Assembly (NCBI RefSeq): GCF_004799035.1 | Contig: NZ_MWIO01000025.1 | Location: 1 to 64,000, forward strand | DNA: 64,000 nucleotides | From: Rhodanobacter lindaniclasticus | GTDB taxonomy: Bacteria; Pseudomonadota; Gammaproteobacteria; Xanthomonadales; Rhodanobacteraceae | Direction: 5' to 3' | In this document: piece by piece, positions 1-9,782 of the stretch | Numbering within the stretch: position 1 is the first letter of the stretch | Layout of the letters: every line of letters starts with the position of its first letter | The notes under the pieces: generated by a model | Told to the model about the DNA's origin: nothing | The model's database searches: none | Seen by the model: only the letters and a program-made list of their open reading frames with translations | Made by a program: the position numbers and the translations under genes

Positions 1-360
1 CAGTTGCGCCACCACCGGCGCCGCGCCGGTGCCGGTGCCGCCGCCCATGCCGGCGGTGATGAACACCATATCGGCGCCTTCGAGCATCGCCTCGATGCGT
101 TCGCGGTCCTCCAGCGCAGCCTGGCGGCCGACTTCGGGATTCGCGCCGGCGCCGAGGCCCTTGGTCACGTTGCCGCCGAGTTGCAGGTGGGTGCGCGAGC
201 CGCAGTTGGTCATCGCCTGGGCATCGGTATTGGCGACCACGAACTCGACGCCTTCGATGTTGGCATTGAGCATGTGCGCCACGGCATTGCCGCCGCCGCC
301 GCCCACGCCGATCACCTTGATGACTGCATTGGGTGCAAGTTTATCGATCAGTTCAAACAT
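1..360 (-). CDS. ftsZ: Cell division protein FtsZ, N-terminal part (cut by window start)
   Basis: Tubulin-like GTPase that polymerises into the cytoplasmic Z-ring and recruits the divisome. Only the first 120 codons lie in the window. The protein starts MFELIDKL and carries the N-terminal nucleotide-binding glycines ([12 protein letters not shown]) and the tubulin signature [10 protein letters not shown] near residue 110. The ATG is preceded by a strong ribosome-binding site (GGAGG, at about 370-374). It is the last visible gene of the dcw cluster, 121 bases after ftsA. That is the only sizeable gap in the cluster and it holds two hairpins. Nothing in the visible part is unusual. Confidence 0.97.
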   Translation of the reverse strand, partial: MFELIDKLAPNAVIKVIGVGGGGGNAVAHMLNANIEGVEFVVANTDAQAMTNCGSRTHLQLGGNVTKGLGAGANPEVGRQAALEDRERIEAMLEGADMVFITAGMGGGTGTGAAPVVAQL

Positions 361-427
361 TTCCCGTCCTCCGTAGAGTTGTTGTCGTTTTAACCATGGG
401 GGACGACTCCTGTCGGTCCATGGTGGT

Positions 428-469
428 GGGTGGATTTCCTTCCACCCTGGGCGGCAGCTCCCGCCGCCC
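428..469 (-). promoter_or_regulatory. Tandem hairpins in the ftsA-ftsZ gap
   Basis: Two perfect inverted repeats sit side by side between the ftsA stop and the ftsZ ribosome-binding site: 7-bp arms at 449-455/463-469 (GGGCGGC/GCCGCCC) and 7-bp arms at 428-434/441-447 (GGGTGGA/TCCACCC). No U-tract follows, so a simple Rho-independent terminator is unlikely. Possible roles are mRNA processing or stabilisation, or setting the FtsZ:FtsA ratio. The structure is seen; the role is inferred. Confidence 0.45.
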
Positions 470-481
470 GAAAACCGCTTG

Positions 482-1714
482 CTAGAAATTCCGGGTCAAC
501 CAGCCGCGCAGCTTGTCGACCATCCCGCCCATGCTGCCGCCGACCGGCCCACCGACCCGCGTGCCGCCGGCGCGCGCGCCATGCAGCAGCAGGCCCACGC
601 CGGTGGCATGCAACGGGCTGGAGACCACCTCGCCGAGGCCGTCGACCTGCTGCGGCAGGCCGATGCGCACCATCTTGTGGAAGATCTCCTCGGCCAACTC
701 CAGCGCGCCTTCCATCTTCGAGGCGCCCCCGGTCAGCACCACGCCGGCGGCGACCAGGCTCTCGTAGCCGGAACGGCGCAACTGGTCCTGCACCATCTCG
801 AAGATTTCCTCGTAGCGCGCCTGTACCGACTGCGCCAGCGACTGCCGCGCGAGCCGGCGCGGCGGGCGATCGCCGACGCTGGGCACCTGGATGGTTTCCT
901 CCGCGTGCGCCAGGCCGGTCTGTGCGCAGGCGTACTTGATCTTGATTTCCTCCGCGTGCGCGGTCGGCGTGTGCACGCCGTAGGCGATGTCGCTGGTGAC
1001 CTGGTCGCCGCCGACCGGCAGCGAGGCGGTGTGGCGGATCGAGCCCTGGGTGTAGATCGCGATGTCGGTAGTGCCCGCACCGATGTCGACCAGGCATACG
1101 CCCAGCTCGCGCTCGTCGTCGGTCAGCACCGCCTTGGCGCTGGCCAGCGCGGAAGGCACCAGTTCGTCGACAGTGAGCCCGCAGCGCTGGATGCACTTGG
1201 AGATGTTCTGCACCGCGGCGGCCGCGCCGGTGACCAGATGCACGTTGGCCTCCAGCCGCACACCGCTCATGCCGACCGGGCGGCGGATGCCGTCCTGGCC
1301 GTCGATGCGGTATTCCTGCGACTCCTTGTAGAGCACCTTGCGGTCGGCCGGGATCGCCACCGCGCTGGCAGCTTCCAGCACCTGCTCCAGGTCGGCGGCG
1401 GTGACTTCGCGCTCGCGGATGGCCGCATTGCCGTGCGAGTTGCGCGTTTCCAGGTGGCTGCCGGAGATCGAGGCGTAGACCGAGCGGATGTCGCAGCCGG
1501 CCATCAGCTCGGCCTCCTCCACCGCGCGCTGGATCGAGTGCACGGTCGATTCGATGTCCACCACCGAGCCGCGCTTCATGCCGCGCGAGACGTGGGTGCC
1601 GATGCCGATCACGGTGATCGGCTCGCCCGGTTCGTACTCGCCGACGATCGCCACCACCTTGGAGGTGCCGATGTCCAGTCCGACGACCAGCTGCTTTTCG
1701 TTGCGCGTTTTCAT
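482..1714 (-). CDS. ftsA: Cell division protein FtsA
   Basis: Actin-like ATPase that tethers FtsZ filaments to the inner membrane. It has 410 residues, close to the 420 of E. coli. Actin-fold phosphate loops are visible: [12 protein letters not shown] near the N-terminus, [13 protein letters not shown] in the middle and [13 protein letters not shown] towards the end. The C-terminus WLTRNF is consistent with the amphipathic membrane-targeting helix of the family. The chosen start gives MKTRNEKQ; the open frame runs 23 codons further upstream but those lie inside ftsQ. It begins 10 bases after the ftsQ stop, so the two are probably co-translated. Confidence 0.97.
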   Translation of the reverse strand: MKTRNEKQLVVGLDIGTSKVVAIVGEYEPGEPITVIGIGTHVSRGMKRGSVVDIESTVHSIQRAVEEAELMAGCDIRSVYASISGSHLETRNSHGNAAIREREVTAADLEQVLEAASAVAIPADRKVLYKESQEYRIDGQDGIRRPVGMSGVRLEANVHLVTGAAAAVQNISKCIQRCGLTVDELVPSALASAKAVLTDDERELGVCLVDIGAGTTDIAIYTQGSIRHTASLPVGGDQVTSDIAYGVHTPTAHAEEIKIKYACAQTGLAHAEETIQVPSVGDRPPRRLARQSLAQSVQARYEEIFEMVQDQLRRSGYESLVAAGVVLTGGASKMEGALELAEEIFHKMVRIGLPQQVDGLGEVVSSPLHATGVGLLLHGARAGGTRVGGPVGGSMGGMVDKLRGWLTRNF

Positions 1715-1724
1715 GGCGAGACAG

Positions 1725-2459
1725 TCATGAGCGGGGTGAACCTCCAGCCGGGGCGCCAGCCGCGTCGGGCCAGCGCACGGCAAAACCGTTGGTGTAGCGA
1801 AGATCGGCGTAGACGAAGCCGTCGGTGTGGCCGGCGATCAGCTGCGGGTAGACGTCGAGGAAGCGATGCAGCCGGCGTCCAGCCTGCTCGCGGTCGCCGA
1901 TCACGATGCGCGCGCCGCTGCCGGTGGTGACGCTCCAGCTGCCGCGCTCGGTCAGCGCCACGCCATTGATGCGCAGATGAGTGCCGGCAAACGCCTTGCT
2001 GACGTCGGCGTAGAAACTCACCACCTCGGCCAGCCGCGCATCCGGACCACTCAGGCCGGGCAAGGCGGTCAGCTGCTCTACGCCGGGGGCGTCGAACACG
2101 CGGCCTTGGCGGCTGATCAGCTGCTTGTCGTTCCAGCGCGCGAATGGCTGGCGCTCGTAGATACGCAGCTGCAAGGTATCGGGCCAACGCTTGCGCGCCT
2201 CCACCGACTCCACCCACGGCAACGCGGCGACGGCCTTCTGCACCGCGTCCAGATTCAGCGCGAAGAAACCCTTGCCCAGTCGCGGCAGCACCGCCGTGCG
2301 GATCTCGGCAGCGGTGACGTGCTTGAACTCCGCCTGCACGGTCAGCTGGGTCACCGGCCAGCGATCGGCGGCGAACCACCCGCGCAGCAGCCCGACGACC
2401 GGCAACGCGACCAGCGCGATGGCCAGGCACCAGGCGGCGAGGCGGATGGTTCCTTTCAC
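1725..2459 (-). CDS. ftsQ: Cell division protein FtsQ
   Basis: Bitopic divisome protein that links early cytoplasmic components to FtsL/FtsB and FtsW/FtsI. It has 244 residues: a short cytoplasmic tail, one membrane segment (about residues 6-27, [19 protein letters not shown]), then a periplasmic POTRA domain and beta domain. The start is a GTG overlapping the ddlB stop as GTGA, the coupling seen at most junctions of this cluster. The open frame extends 36 codons upstream, but that stretch translates the ddlB 3' end with its 7-bp repeat and is not plausible FtsQ sequence. Confidence 0.93.
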   Translation of the reverse strand: MKGTIRLAAWCLAIALVALPVVGLLRGWFAADRWPVTQLTVQAEFKHVTAAEIRTAVLPRLGKGFFALNLDAVQKAVAALPWVESVEARKRWPDTLQLRIYERQPFARWNDKQLISRQGRVFDAPGVEQLTALPGLSGPDARLAEVVSFYADVSKAFAGTHLRINGVALTERGSWSVTTGSGARIVIGDREQAGRRLHRFLDVYPQLIAGHTDGFVYADLRYTNGFAVRWPDAAGAPAGGSPRS

Positions 2460-3490
2460 CGGGCGTCTCCTTCGGAGTCGCGGGAATGGACAGAACCGGC
2501 GTTTGCCGAATCCCGTATCCCTAATCCCGCATCCCGGGCGAAGCTCGTCTCCAGCACCCGCCAGCACAGTTCCTGGTAGTCGATGCCGGCGGCGGCGGCA
2601 GCCTTGGGGACCAGCGAGTGCGAGGTCATGCCCGGCGCCGTGTTGACTTCCAGCAGCCAGTAACGGCCGTTGCGGTCGCGCATCACGTCGACGCGGCCCC
2701 AGCCGGCGCAGCCCAGCGCGTCGAACGCAGCCAGCGACAGCGCCGCCAGTTCGTCCGCCGCCGCACCTTCGGCGCCGGGGCAGAGATACTGGGTGTCCTC
2801 GGCCACGTACTTGGCGTTGTAGTCGTAGAACGCACCCTTGGGCACGATCTGGATGCTCGGCAGCACCTGGCGGCCGAGGATCGCGACGGTGAGCTCGTCA
2901 CCCTCGATCAGGGTTTCCATCAGCAGGTCGCCCGGATAGCGCGCGGCCAGCTCGACCGCCGCCGCCAGGTCCTGCTCGGCGAACACCCGCGTCACGCCGA
3001 CGCTGGAGCCTTCGCAGGCGGGCTTGACGATCAGCGGATAGCCGATCCGCCGCGCGGCGGCGAGCACGTCCGCGCCACGCGGCAGCGCGGCGAAGGTCGG
3101 CGTGGACAGGCCCAGTGATTGCCACACGCGCTTGGAGCGCGTCTTGTCCATCGACAACGCCGAACCGAGCACGCCCGAACCGGTGTACGGCACGTGCAGC
3201 GATTCCAGCGCTCCCTGCAGCACGCCATCCTCGCCGCCGCCGTGCTGGCCGTGCAGGATGTTGAACACGCGCGCGAAGTGGCCCGCACGCAAGGCATCGA
3301 GCAGCGCGGGAATGCCGTCGATCGCATGCGCGTCGATGCCGCGCGCGCGCAGTGCGGCCAGCACGTTGCGGCCGGAATCCAGCGACACCTCGCGTTCGGC
3401 CGAGCTGCCGCCCATGACCACCGCCACGCGACCGAATTGCGCCGGGTCGGTGATGTGCGGAGTGCCGGGATTCGTGATTGCGGCCATCAT
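2456..3490 (-). CDS. ddlB: D-alanine--D-alanine ligase (DdlB) with a repeat-derived C-terminal tail
   Basis: Cytosolic ATP-grasp ligase that makes the D-Ala-D-Ala used by MurF. It has 344 residues, longer than the roughly 306 of E. coli DdlB. Family motifs include [14 protein letters not shown] near the N-terminus, [13 protein letters not shown], the ATP-grasp segment [13 protein letters not shown] and the metal-binding [15 protein letters not shown]. The ATG overlaps the murC stop (ATGA). The last 20 or so residues (from about LGIRDSAN) are translated from a 7-bp tandem repeat of the kind found between genes in this lineage. They are very probably not functional sequence. The stop overlaps the ftsQ GTG. 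Confidence 0.95.
   Translation of the reverse strand: MMAAITNPGTPHITDPAQFGRVAVVMGGSSAEREVSLDSGRNVLAALRARGIDAHAIDGIPALLDALRAGHFARVFNILHGQHGGGEDGVLQGALESLHVPYTGSGVLGSALSMDKTRSKRVWQSLGLSTPTFAALPRGADVLAAARRIGYPLIVKPACEGSSVGVTRVFAEQDLAAAVELAARYPGDLLMETLIEGDELTVAILGRQVLPSIQIVPKGAFYDYNAKYVAEDTQYLCPGAEGAAADELAALSLAAFDALGCAGWGRVDVMRDRNGRYWLLEVNTAPGMTSHSLVPKAAAAAGIDYQELCWRVLETSFARDAGLGIRDSANAGSVHSRDSEGDAR
2508..2536. repeat. 7-bp tandem repeat (ATCCC units) inside the ddlB 3' end
   Basis: Four consecutive heptamers of the form NATCCCN start at 2509, 2516, 2523 and 2530 (aATCCCg, tATCCCt, aATCCCg, cATCCCg). The same unit occurs three times at 36648-36668 in a non-coding place. Here it is read in ddlB frame. 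Because 7 is not a multiple of 3, gain or loss of one unit would shift the frame of the last codons of ddlB. Confidence 0.8.
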
Positions 3491-4926
3491 GCGGCCCCCT
3501 TCGTCTTGAGTTGGCCGGCGTTCGCCAGCTCGACCGCCGCCGCGCCGATGTCGCCGGCGCCGAGCAGCAGCAACAGGTCGCCATCGCGCAGCAGCCTGGG
3601 CAGGCTGGTGCGGAACTCGCGCGGATGTTCGACCAGCACCGGATCGACCTTGCCGCGCGCACGCACCGCGCGCGCCAGCGCACGGCCGTCGGCACCGGCG
3701 ATCGGCGCTTCGCCGGCCGGGTACACGTCGGTCAGCACCAGCACGTCGGCATCGGCCAGCACGTTGGCGAAATCGTCCAGCAGGTCGCGCGTGCGGCTGT
3801 AGCGATGCGGCTGGAACGCCACCACCAGGCGCCGTTCCGGCCAGCCGCCGCGCACCGCCGCAAACACCGCGGCGATCTCGCGCGGGTGGTGGCCGTAGTC
3901 GTCGACCAGCAGCACGCGGCCGCCATCGATGGCGAGCTCGCCACGCCGGTGGAAGCGCCGGCCCACGCCCTGGAAACCCTTCAGTGCGGCGGCGATGGCC
4001 GCCACCTCGACACCAAGCTGCCAGCCGATCGTGGCCGCGGCCAGCGCGTTGAGCACGTTGTGCCGTCCGGGCAGGTTCAGGGTGACCGGAACGGCCGCTG
4101 CGCCATCGGGCAACTGCAGGTCGAAATGCATCTCGAAACCCTGCTGGCGCAGGTTCAGCGCGCGCACGTCGGCGTCGGCGCTGTCGATGCCGTAGCGGAT
4201 CACGCGGCGATTGGTGGCCCTGGCCAGCGCGGCCACTTCCGGGTCGTCCACGCACAGCACCGCCAGGCCGTAGAACGGCAGCCGGTGCAGGAAATCGGCG
4301 AACGCCTTCTTCACCTCGGCGAAATCGCCGTGGTAGTTCTCCAGGTGATCGGCGTCGATGTTGGTGATCGCGGCGATCACCGGCGACAGCAACAGGAACG
4401 AGCCGTCCGACTCGTCCGCTTCGGCCACCAGGTACTGGCCGGTGCCGAGCCGCGCGTTGGCGCCGGCAGCATTGAGCTGGCCGCCGATCACGAAGGTCGG
4501 GTCGTAGCCGGCCTCGGCCAGCACGCTGGCGGTGAGGCTGGTGGTAGTGGTCTTGCCGTGCGTGCCGGCGATGGCGATGCCGCGGCGGAAGCGCATCAGC
4601 TCGCCCAGCATCTCCGCACGCGGGATCACCGGAATGCGCGCGGCCAGCGCGGCGGCCAACTCCGGATTGTCCGGTTTGATCGCGCTGGAGGTGACCACCA
4701 CGTCCGCGCCGACCACGTTCTCCGCAGCGTGGCCCACGTACACGGTGAGGCCCAACTGCTGCAGCCGCTGCACCGTGGCCGAGCCGGCGCGGTCGGAACC
4801 CGACACCGCGTAACCCAGGTTGTGCAGCACCTCGGCAATGCCGCTCATGCCGACGCCGCCGATGCCGATGAAATGCACCCGGCGGAACGTGCTCATCGGG
4901 TCCTGCTGGGCGGAGAGCCGGCTCAT
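3487..4926 (-). CDS. murC: UDP-N-acetylmuramate--L-alanine ligase (MurC)
   Basis: First amino-acid ligase of the muropeptide pathway; adds L-Ala to UDP-MurNAc in the cytosol. It has 479 residues. The N-terminal Rossmann domain has [16 protein letters not shown], the ATP loop is [12 protein letters not shown], and the central domain has [10 protein letters not shown] and [10 protein letters not shown]. The first ATG overlaps the murG stop as ATGA. A second in-frame ATG 30 bases downstream (4896, MSTFRRVHF) matches the usual N-terminus more closely and is a realistic alternative. The stop overlaps ddlB. Confidence 0.96.
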   Translation of the reverse strand: MSRLSAQQDPMSTFRRVHFIGIGGVGMSGIAEVLHNLGYAVSGSDRAGSATVQRLQQLGLTVYVGHAAENVVGADVVVTSSAIKPDNPELAAALAARIPVIPRAEMLGELMRFRRGIAIAGTHGKTTTTSLTASVLAEAGYDPTFVIGGQLNAAGANARLGTGQYLVAEADESDGSFLLLSPVIAAITNIDADHLENYHGDFAEVKKAFADFLHRLPFYGLAVLCVDDPEVAALARATNRRVIRYGIDSADADVRALNLRQQGFEMHFDLQLPDGAAAVPVTLNLPGRHNVLNALAAATIGWQLGVEVAAIAAALKGFQGVGRRFHRRGELAIDGGRVLLVDDYGHHPREIAAVFAAVRGGWPERRLVVAFQPHRYSRTRDLLDDFANVLADADVLVLTDVYPAGEAPIAGADGRALARAVRARGKVDPVLVEHPREFRTSLPRLLRDGDLLLLLGAGDIGAAAVELANAGQLKTKGAA

Positions 4927-6056
4927 GCGGCCACCTCCGTGCAGGCGCGCGCGATCACCTGCGCCGCATCGGGCTTGGCCAGCGTGCGCGCCGCTTCGGC
5001 CATCGCCAGCAAGGCGACCCGGTCGCCGAGCAGCACAGCCAGGCGCTGCGCCAGTTGATGAATGTCCAGTTGCTTCTCCTGCATGATTTCGGCGGCGCCG
5101 ACCGCCGCCAGCACTTCCGCGTTGCGCGTCTGGTGGTCGTCCACGGCATGCGGGAACGGCACCAGCAACGCGCCCAGCCCCGCGGCGGAAAGCTCGGCCA
5201 GGGTCAGCGCGCCGGCGCGGCATACGGCGAGGTCCGCCCAGCCGTAGGCATCGGCCATGTCGTCGATGAAGGCCACCACGCGCGCTTCCACGCCAGCCTG
5301 CGCATACGCCGCGCGGGCCTCGTCGAGGCCGCGACTGCCGCACTGGTGCAACACCTCGGGCCGCTGCGCGGGGTCGAGTTGGGCCAGCGCCTGCGGCAGC
5401 GCGAGATTCAGCGCGCGCGCGCCGAGGCTGCCGCCCAATACCAGCAAGCGCGATGCGCCTGACCGGGCCGCCATGCGTTGCGCCGGTGGCGGCAGCGCAG
5501 CGATCGCCGCACGCACCGGATTGCCGACCCACTGCGCCTGCGGCAGCACATCGGCGAAACCGGCCAACACGCGGCGCGCCAGCGTAGCCAGCTTTCGATT
5601 GGTGAAGCCGGCCACGCGATTCTGTTCGTGCACCAGCAGCGGTCGACGCAGCAACCACGCGGCGAGCCCGCCGGGACCGGCCACGTAACCACCCATCGAC
5701 AGCACGCTGCGCGGACGCAGCCGCCGCAGCAGCGCCAGCGAAGCGGCGAGCGCGCGCAGCAGCATCAGCGGGGCCAGCAACCGGGTCTTCCAGCCTTTGC
5801 CGCGCAAGCCGCCCACCGCCACGGTGTGCAACTCGATTCCGTGTGCCGGCACCACCCGCGTCTCCATGCCGCCGATCGCCCCCAGCCACGCCACCGGCAC
5901 GCCCTGCCCGCGCAGGCATTCGGCCACCGCCAGCCCGGGGAAGATGTGCCCGCCGGTGCCGCCGGCCATGATCAGGACCGGCCGCGAATCGGCAAAAGCA
6001 GGCTGCGGCGCGCGCCGGCCTTGCTCCATTCTCGACTCCCGCGCTCCGGCGTTCAT
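4923..6056 (-). CDS. murG: UDP-GlcNAc transferase MurG (lipid II synthesis)
   Basis: GT-B glycosyltransferase on the cytosolic face of the inner membrane; converts lipid I to lipid II. It has 377 residues against about 355 in E. coli. The donor/acceptor loop [16 protein letters not shown] begins only near residue 27, and the C-terminal domain has [16 protein letters not shown] sequence ([12 protein letters not shown]). The start at 6056 overlaps the ftsW stop (ATGA). The first 25 or so residues ([15 protein letters not shown]) look repeat-derived; an internal ATG at 6029 would remove part of them. Function is secure, the start less so. Confidence 0.95.
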   Translation of the reverse strand: MNAGARESRMEQGRRAPQPAFADSRPVLIMAGGTGGHIFPGLAVAECLRGQGVPVAWLGAIGGMETRVVPAHGIELHTVAVGGLRGKGWKTRLLAPLMLLRALAASLALLRRLRPRSVLSMGGYVAGPGGLAAWLLRRPLLVHEQNRVAGFTNRKLATLARRVLAGFADVLPQAQWVGNPVRAAIAALPPPAQRMAARSGASRLLVLGGSLGARALNLALPQALAQLDPAQRPEVLHQCGSRGLDEARAAYAQAGVEARVVAFIDDMADAYGWADLAVCRAGALTLAELSAAGLGALLVPFPHAVDDHQTRNAEVLAAVGAAEIMQEKQLDIHQLAQRLAVLLGDRVALLAMAEAARTLAKPDAAQVIARACTEVAA

Positions 6057-7288
6057 GCGGCCTCCGCATCGCGCGGCAGCACCGCGGCATTCGCATCGGC
6101 GGCGGTGACTGCTGCCGGCATGCGCGTCGCCATCTGGCGGGCGTCGAGTGCGCGGTTGATCTCGAAAGTGGCGCGCAGCAGCACGCCGGCCATGGCGCAG
6201 GTGAGCACCATCGACGAGCCGCCATAGCTGATCAGCGGCAAGGTCAGGCCCTTGGTCGGCAAGGCGCCGAGGTTCACGCCCACCGACACGATCGCCTGCA
6301 TCGCCAGCATCAGCGATACGCCGAAGGCCACGTAGCCGGCGAAGCGCTGGTTCACGTCGACTCCCTTCAGGCCCATCTGCAGCCCACGCCAGACGGCGAG
6401 CGCGAACAGGCCGATCACCAGTACCACGCCGGCCAGGCCCAGCTCCTCGCCGATCACCGCGAAGATGAAATCGGTATGCGCCTCGGGCAGGTAGGAAAGC
6501 TTCAGCACGCTGGAACCCAGGCCCACGCCATCCCACTCGCCGCGGCCGATCGCCATCAGCGACTGGGTCAGCTGGAAGCCGTCGTTGAACGGGTCCTTCC
6601 ACGGGTCAAGGAACGAGGTCAGCCGCTTCATGCGGTAGCTCTCGCCGGTTGCCGCGATGTACAGCAGCGGCATCAGCGGCAAGCCCATCAGGAACAGGAA
6701 GATCGGTCGTGCGCCGCCCAGCCAGACCATGGCGATGGTCACCGCAATCACCAGCGTGGCCGAACCGAAATCCGGCTGCGCCAGCAGCAGCAGCACGATG
6801 ATGCCGGCCACGGCGATCGGCTTGATCAGGCCGAGGAAGCGGGTCTCCACGTTGACGCGGTGGCGCACCAGGTAGCTGGCGATGTAAATCACCAGGATCA
6901 GCTTCACCGCCTCCACCGGCTGGAACGTGGTCACCAGCAGGTTGAGCCAGCGCCGCGCGCCGTTGATGCGCATGCCCAGGTGCGGCACGAACACCGCCAG
7001 CAGCAGCACGAATGCCAGTGCCAGCAGCGGAAACGCGAACTTCTCCAGCAGCCGCAGCTCCGTGCGCATGGCCAGCCCGGCCGCGACCATGCCGATGCCG
7101 AGGAACACCAGGTGCCGGCGCAGGAAATAGAACGCGCCCAGGTCCTGGCTGTCCGCCACCGCGATCGAACTGGACGCCACCATCACCACCCCGAGACTGG
7201 CCAGCCCCACCAGCGCAACCAGCAGCCACGGGTCGAAATGCCCGCGCGGACCATTGCGACGACGAGCCTGGGAGGCAGCGTCAAACAT
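6053..7288 (-). CDS. ftsW: SEDS peptidoglycan glycosyltransferase FtsW
   Basis: Polytopic inner-membrane septal peptidoglycan polymerase acting with FtsI. It has 411 residues with about ten hydrophobic segments. SEDS hallmarks include [13 protein letters not shown] after the fourth segment, [13 protein letters not shown] for the large periplasmic loop, and [14 protein letters not shown] near the C-terminus. The start gives [10 protein letters not shown], leaving a short cytoplasmic tail before the first segment. It follows mraY by 21 bases; its stop overlaps murG. Confidence 0.97.
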   Translation of the reverse strand: MFDAASQARRRNGPRGHFDPWLLVALVGLASLGVVMVASSSIAVADSQDLGAFYFLRRHLVFLGIGMVAAGLAMRTELRLLEKFAFPLLALAFVLLLAVFVPHLGMRINGARRWLNLLVTTFQPVEAVKLILVIYIASYLVRHRVNVETRFLGLIKPIAVAGIIVLLLLAQPDFGSATLVIAVTIAMVWLGGARPIFLFLMGLPLMPLLYIAATGESYRMKRLTSFLDPWKDPFNDGFQLTQSLMAIGRGEWDGVGLGSSVLKLSYLPEAHTDFIFAVIGEELGLAGVVLVIGLFALAVWRGLQMGLKGVDVNQRFAGYVAFGVSLMLAMQAIVSVGVNLGALPTKGLTLPLISYGGSSMVLTCAMAGVLLRATFEINRALDARQMATRMPAAVTAADANAAVLPRDAEAA

Positions 7289-7309
7289 GGACTTGCTCCC
7301 GGGCTTTCA

Positions 7310-8410
7310 TCAGCGCACCTTCAACGTGGCAAGACCGACCAGCACGAGCACGACGGAGATGATCCAGAAGCGCACGATCACGCGCGGCTCGGGCCAGCCC
7401 TTCAGCTCGAAGTGGTGGTGCACGGGAGCCATGCGGAACACCCGCTTGCCGGTGAGCTTGTAGCTGGCCACCTGGATCATCACCGAGGCGGTTTCCATCA
7501 CGAACACGCCGCCCATCACCAGCAACACGATCTCCTGGCGCACGATCACCGCGATGCAACCGAGCGCCGCGCCGATCGCCAGCGCGCCCACGTCGCCCAT
7601 GAAGACCTGCGCCGGGTAGGTGTTGAACCAGAGGAAGCCCAGCCCCGCCCCGGCCAGCGCACCGGTGACGATGGCCAGCTCGCCCGCCCCGGGAATCGCC
7701 GGCACGCCGAGGTACTCGGAGAACACCCGGTTGCCGGCCACGTAGGCGAACACGCCGAGCGCGCCGGAGACCAGCACGGTCGGCATGATCGCCAGGCCAT
7801 CCAGTCCATCGGTCAGGTTCACCGCGTTGGAGAAGCCCACGATCATGAAATAGCTGACCACCACGAAGAACAGCCCCAGCGGCACCACCACATGCTTGAA
7901 CAGCGGCACGTACAGCGCGGTCTCCGCCACGGTGGCGCCATGCACCGCGTGCGGCGCGGTATGGAACAGGAACAGCGCGGCACCGAGGCCGAACACCGAT
8001 TGCCAGAAATACTTCCAGCGGCTGGCAAGGCCGCGGCTGTCCTTCAGCACCAGCTTGCGGTAGTCGTCGTAGAAACCGATCGCGCCGAAGCTCAGCAAGA
8101 CGCCGAGCACCACCCACACGTAGCGGTTGTGCAGGTCGGCCCACAGCAAGGTGGCCACGGTGACCGAGAGCAGGATCATCACGCCGCCCATGGTCGGAGT
8201 GCCGGCCTTGACCAGGTGCGTCTGCGGCCCGTCGCTGCGCACCACCTGGCCGGCCTTCAGCGCGGCCAGCCGATTGATCAGCCACGGACCGCACAGCAGC
8301 GACAGCGACAGCGCGGTGAGCGCGGCCATGATCGCGCGGAAGGTGATGTACTGGAACAGGTGCAGGGCGGTGAAATGCCGTGCCATCCAGTCGGCCAGCT
8401 CAAGCAGCAT
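7310..8410 (-). CDS. mraY: Phospho-MurNAc-pentapeptide transferase MraY
   Basis: Integral membrane transferase that moves phospho-MurNAc-pentapeptide to undecaprenyl phosphate, making lipid I. It has 366 residues with about ten membrane segments. Active-site motifs are visible: GFYDDYRKL (the DD dyad), [10 protein letters not shown] and [11 protein letters not shown]. The start [13 protein letters not shown] aligns with the usual MraY N-terminus and overlaps murF by 11 bases. The open frame extends 33 codons upstream through murF without family resemblance. Confidence 0.97.
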   Translation of the reverse strand: MLLELADWMARHFTALHLFQYITFRAIMAALTALSLSLLCGPWLINRLAALKAGQVVRSDGPQTHLVKAGTPTMGGVMILLSVTVATLLWADLHNRYVWVVLGVLLSFGAIGFYDDYRKLVLKDSRGLASRWKYFWQSVFGLGAALFLFHTAPHAVHGATVAETALYVPLFKHVVVPLGLFFVVVSYFMIVGFSNAVNLTDGLDGLAIMPTVLVSGALGVFAYVAGNRVFSEYLGVPAIPGAGELAIVTGALAGAGLGFLWFNTYPAQVFMGDVGALAIGAALGCIAVIVRQEIVLLVMGGVFVMETASVMIQVASYKLTGKRVFRMAPVHHHFELKGWPEPRVIVRFWIISVVLVLVGLATLKVR

Positions 8411-9782
8411 CGTTCGCACCTCCACGGGCAGGAGCGTCGACGAGCGCGGCCACCACCTGTTCCATGCCAGCCGAACGCGAACCCTTGACCAGGCAGGTGA
8501 CGCCCGCATGCAGTTGCGCGCGCAGCGCGTCGATCAGGGCCGGCTTGCCGGAAAAATGCTCGCCGCCCGCCCCGAACGCCTCCACCGTGGCCGCGCCCAG
8601 CGGGCCGACGGCGAACAGCCGATCGACGCCGCGCTCGCGCGCCCGCGCGCCGATGCCGGCATGCAGCGCGCGCGCGTCCGGACCCAGCTCGGCCATGTCG
8701 CCCAGCACCAGCCAGCGCTCGCCCTCGGCCAGCAGCAGCGTGTCGATGGCAGCGGCCATCGAGCCGGGGTTGGCGTTGTAGCTGTCGTCGATGATCGTCC
8801 AGCCCCCGGCGGCAACCAGGCGGCGCAGGCGTCCGGCCACGCCGGGCACGTGCTGCAGGCCGGCGACGATGGTCGCCAGCGGCACCTGCAGCGCCAGCGC
8901 CACCGCGGCGGCGGCCAGCGCGTTGGCGACGTTGTGGCGGCCGGGCAGCGGCAAGTTCACCTCGGCCTCGCCTGCCGGCGTGTGCAGCATGAAGCGCGAA
9001 CCGTCGGCGCGCAGTTCGATCGCCCCGGCGCCCACGTCGGCCGGTTGCTCCAGGCCGAAACGCAGCGTCTTGCGCGCACCGGCGAGCCCGCCGAAGAAGC
9101 TGGCAAAAGCGTCGTCCGCGTTGATGATGGCGATGCCGTCGGCCGGCAAGGCCTGGTACAGCGCGCCCTTGGTTTCGGCCACGCCCTCGATGCTGCCCAT
9201 GCGCTCAAGATGGGCCGGCGCGATGAGCGTGACGAGGCCGATATCTGGCCGTGCGATGGCAGCGAGGTAGGCGATGTCGCCGGGCTTGCCGGCACCCATC
9301 TCGAACACCGCGTACTCCGTGTCGACCGGCATCGCCAGCAGGCTCAGCGGCAATCCCAGCTCATTGTTGAAGTTGCCGCTGCTGACGTGGGTGCGGCCGT
9401 GGCGCGACAGGATCGAGGCGACCAGGGTCTTCACCGTGGTCTTGCCGTTGGAACCGGTGATGCCGACCACGCGCACGTCGCGTTGTGCGCGCACGGCGCT
9501 GGCGAGGTCGCCCAGCGCCACCTCGACGTCGTCCACGCGCAACTGCGGCAGCGCGCTGTCGACCGGATGCGTCACCAGCGCCGCCACCGCGCCGCGGGCC
9601 AGCGCATCGTCCAGGTAATCGTGGCCATCCACGTGCTCGCCCTTGATCGCCGCGAACAGCTCGCCCGGGCGCAGCTTGCGCGTATCGATCGCCACGCCGG
9701 TGATCTCGGCCTGTTCCAGCGCGGCGGCGTTACCGAGCAGGCGGCCGTGCAGCCACATCGCGATGGCGCCCAGCCGCATCAT
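8400..9782 (-). CDS. murF: UDP-MurNAc-tripeptide--D-Ala-D-Ala ligase (MurF)
   Basis: Cytosolic ligase adding D-Ala-D-Ala to complete the pentapeptide precursor. It has 460 residues in the three-domain Mur ligase fold: an N-terminal UDP-binding domain ([16 protein letters not shown]), central ATPase with [14 protein letters not shown], and C-terminal domain with [13 protein letters not shown]. The start ATG overlaps the murE stop (ATGA), and a second ATG follows directly (MM). The stop overlaps mraY. Confidence 0.97.
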   Translation of the reverse strand: MMRLGAIAMWLHGRLLGNAAALEQAEITGVAIDTRKLRPGELFAAIKGEHVDGHDYLDDALARGAVAALVTHPVDSALPQLRVDDVEVALGDLASAVRAQRDVRVVGITGSNGKTTVKTLVASILSRHGRTHVSSGNFNNELGLPLSLLAMPVDTEYAVFEMGAGKPGDIAYLAAIARPDIGLVTLIAPAHLERMGSIEGVAETKGALYQALPADGIAIINADDAFASFFGGLAGARKTLRFGLEQPADVGAGAIELRADGSRFMLHTPAGEAEVNLPLPGRHNVANALAAAAVALALQVPLATIVAGLQHVPGVAGRLRRLVAAGGWTIIDDSYNANPGSMAAAIDTLLLAEGERWLVLGDMAELGPDARALHAGIGARARERGVDRLFAVGPLGAATVEAFGAGGEHFSGKPALIDALRAQLHAGVTCLVKGSRSAGMEQVVAALVDAPARGGANDAA

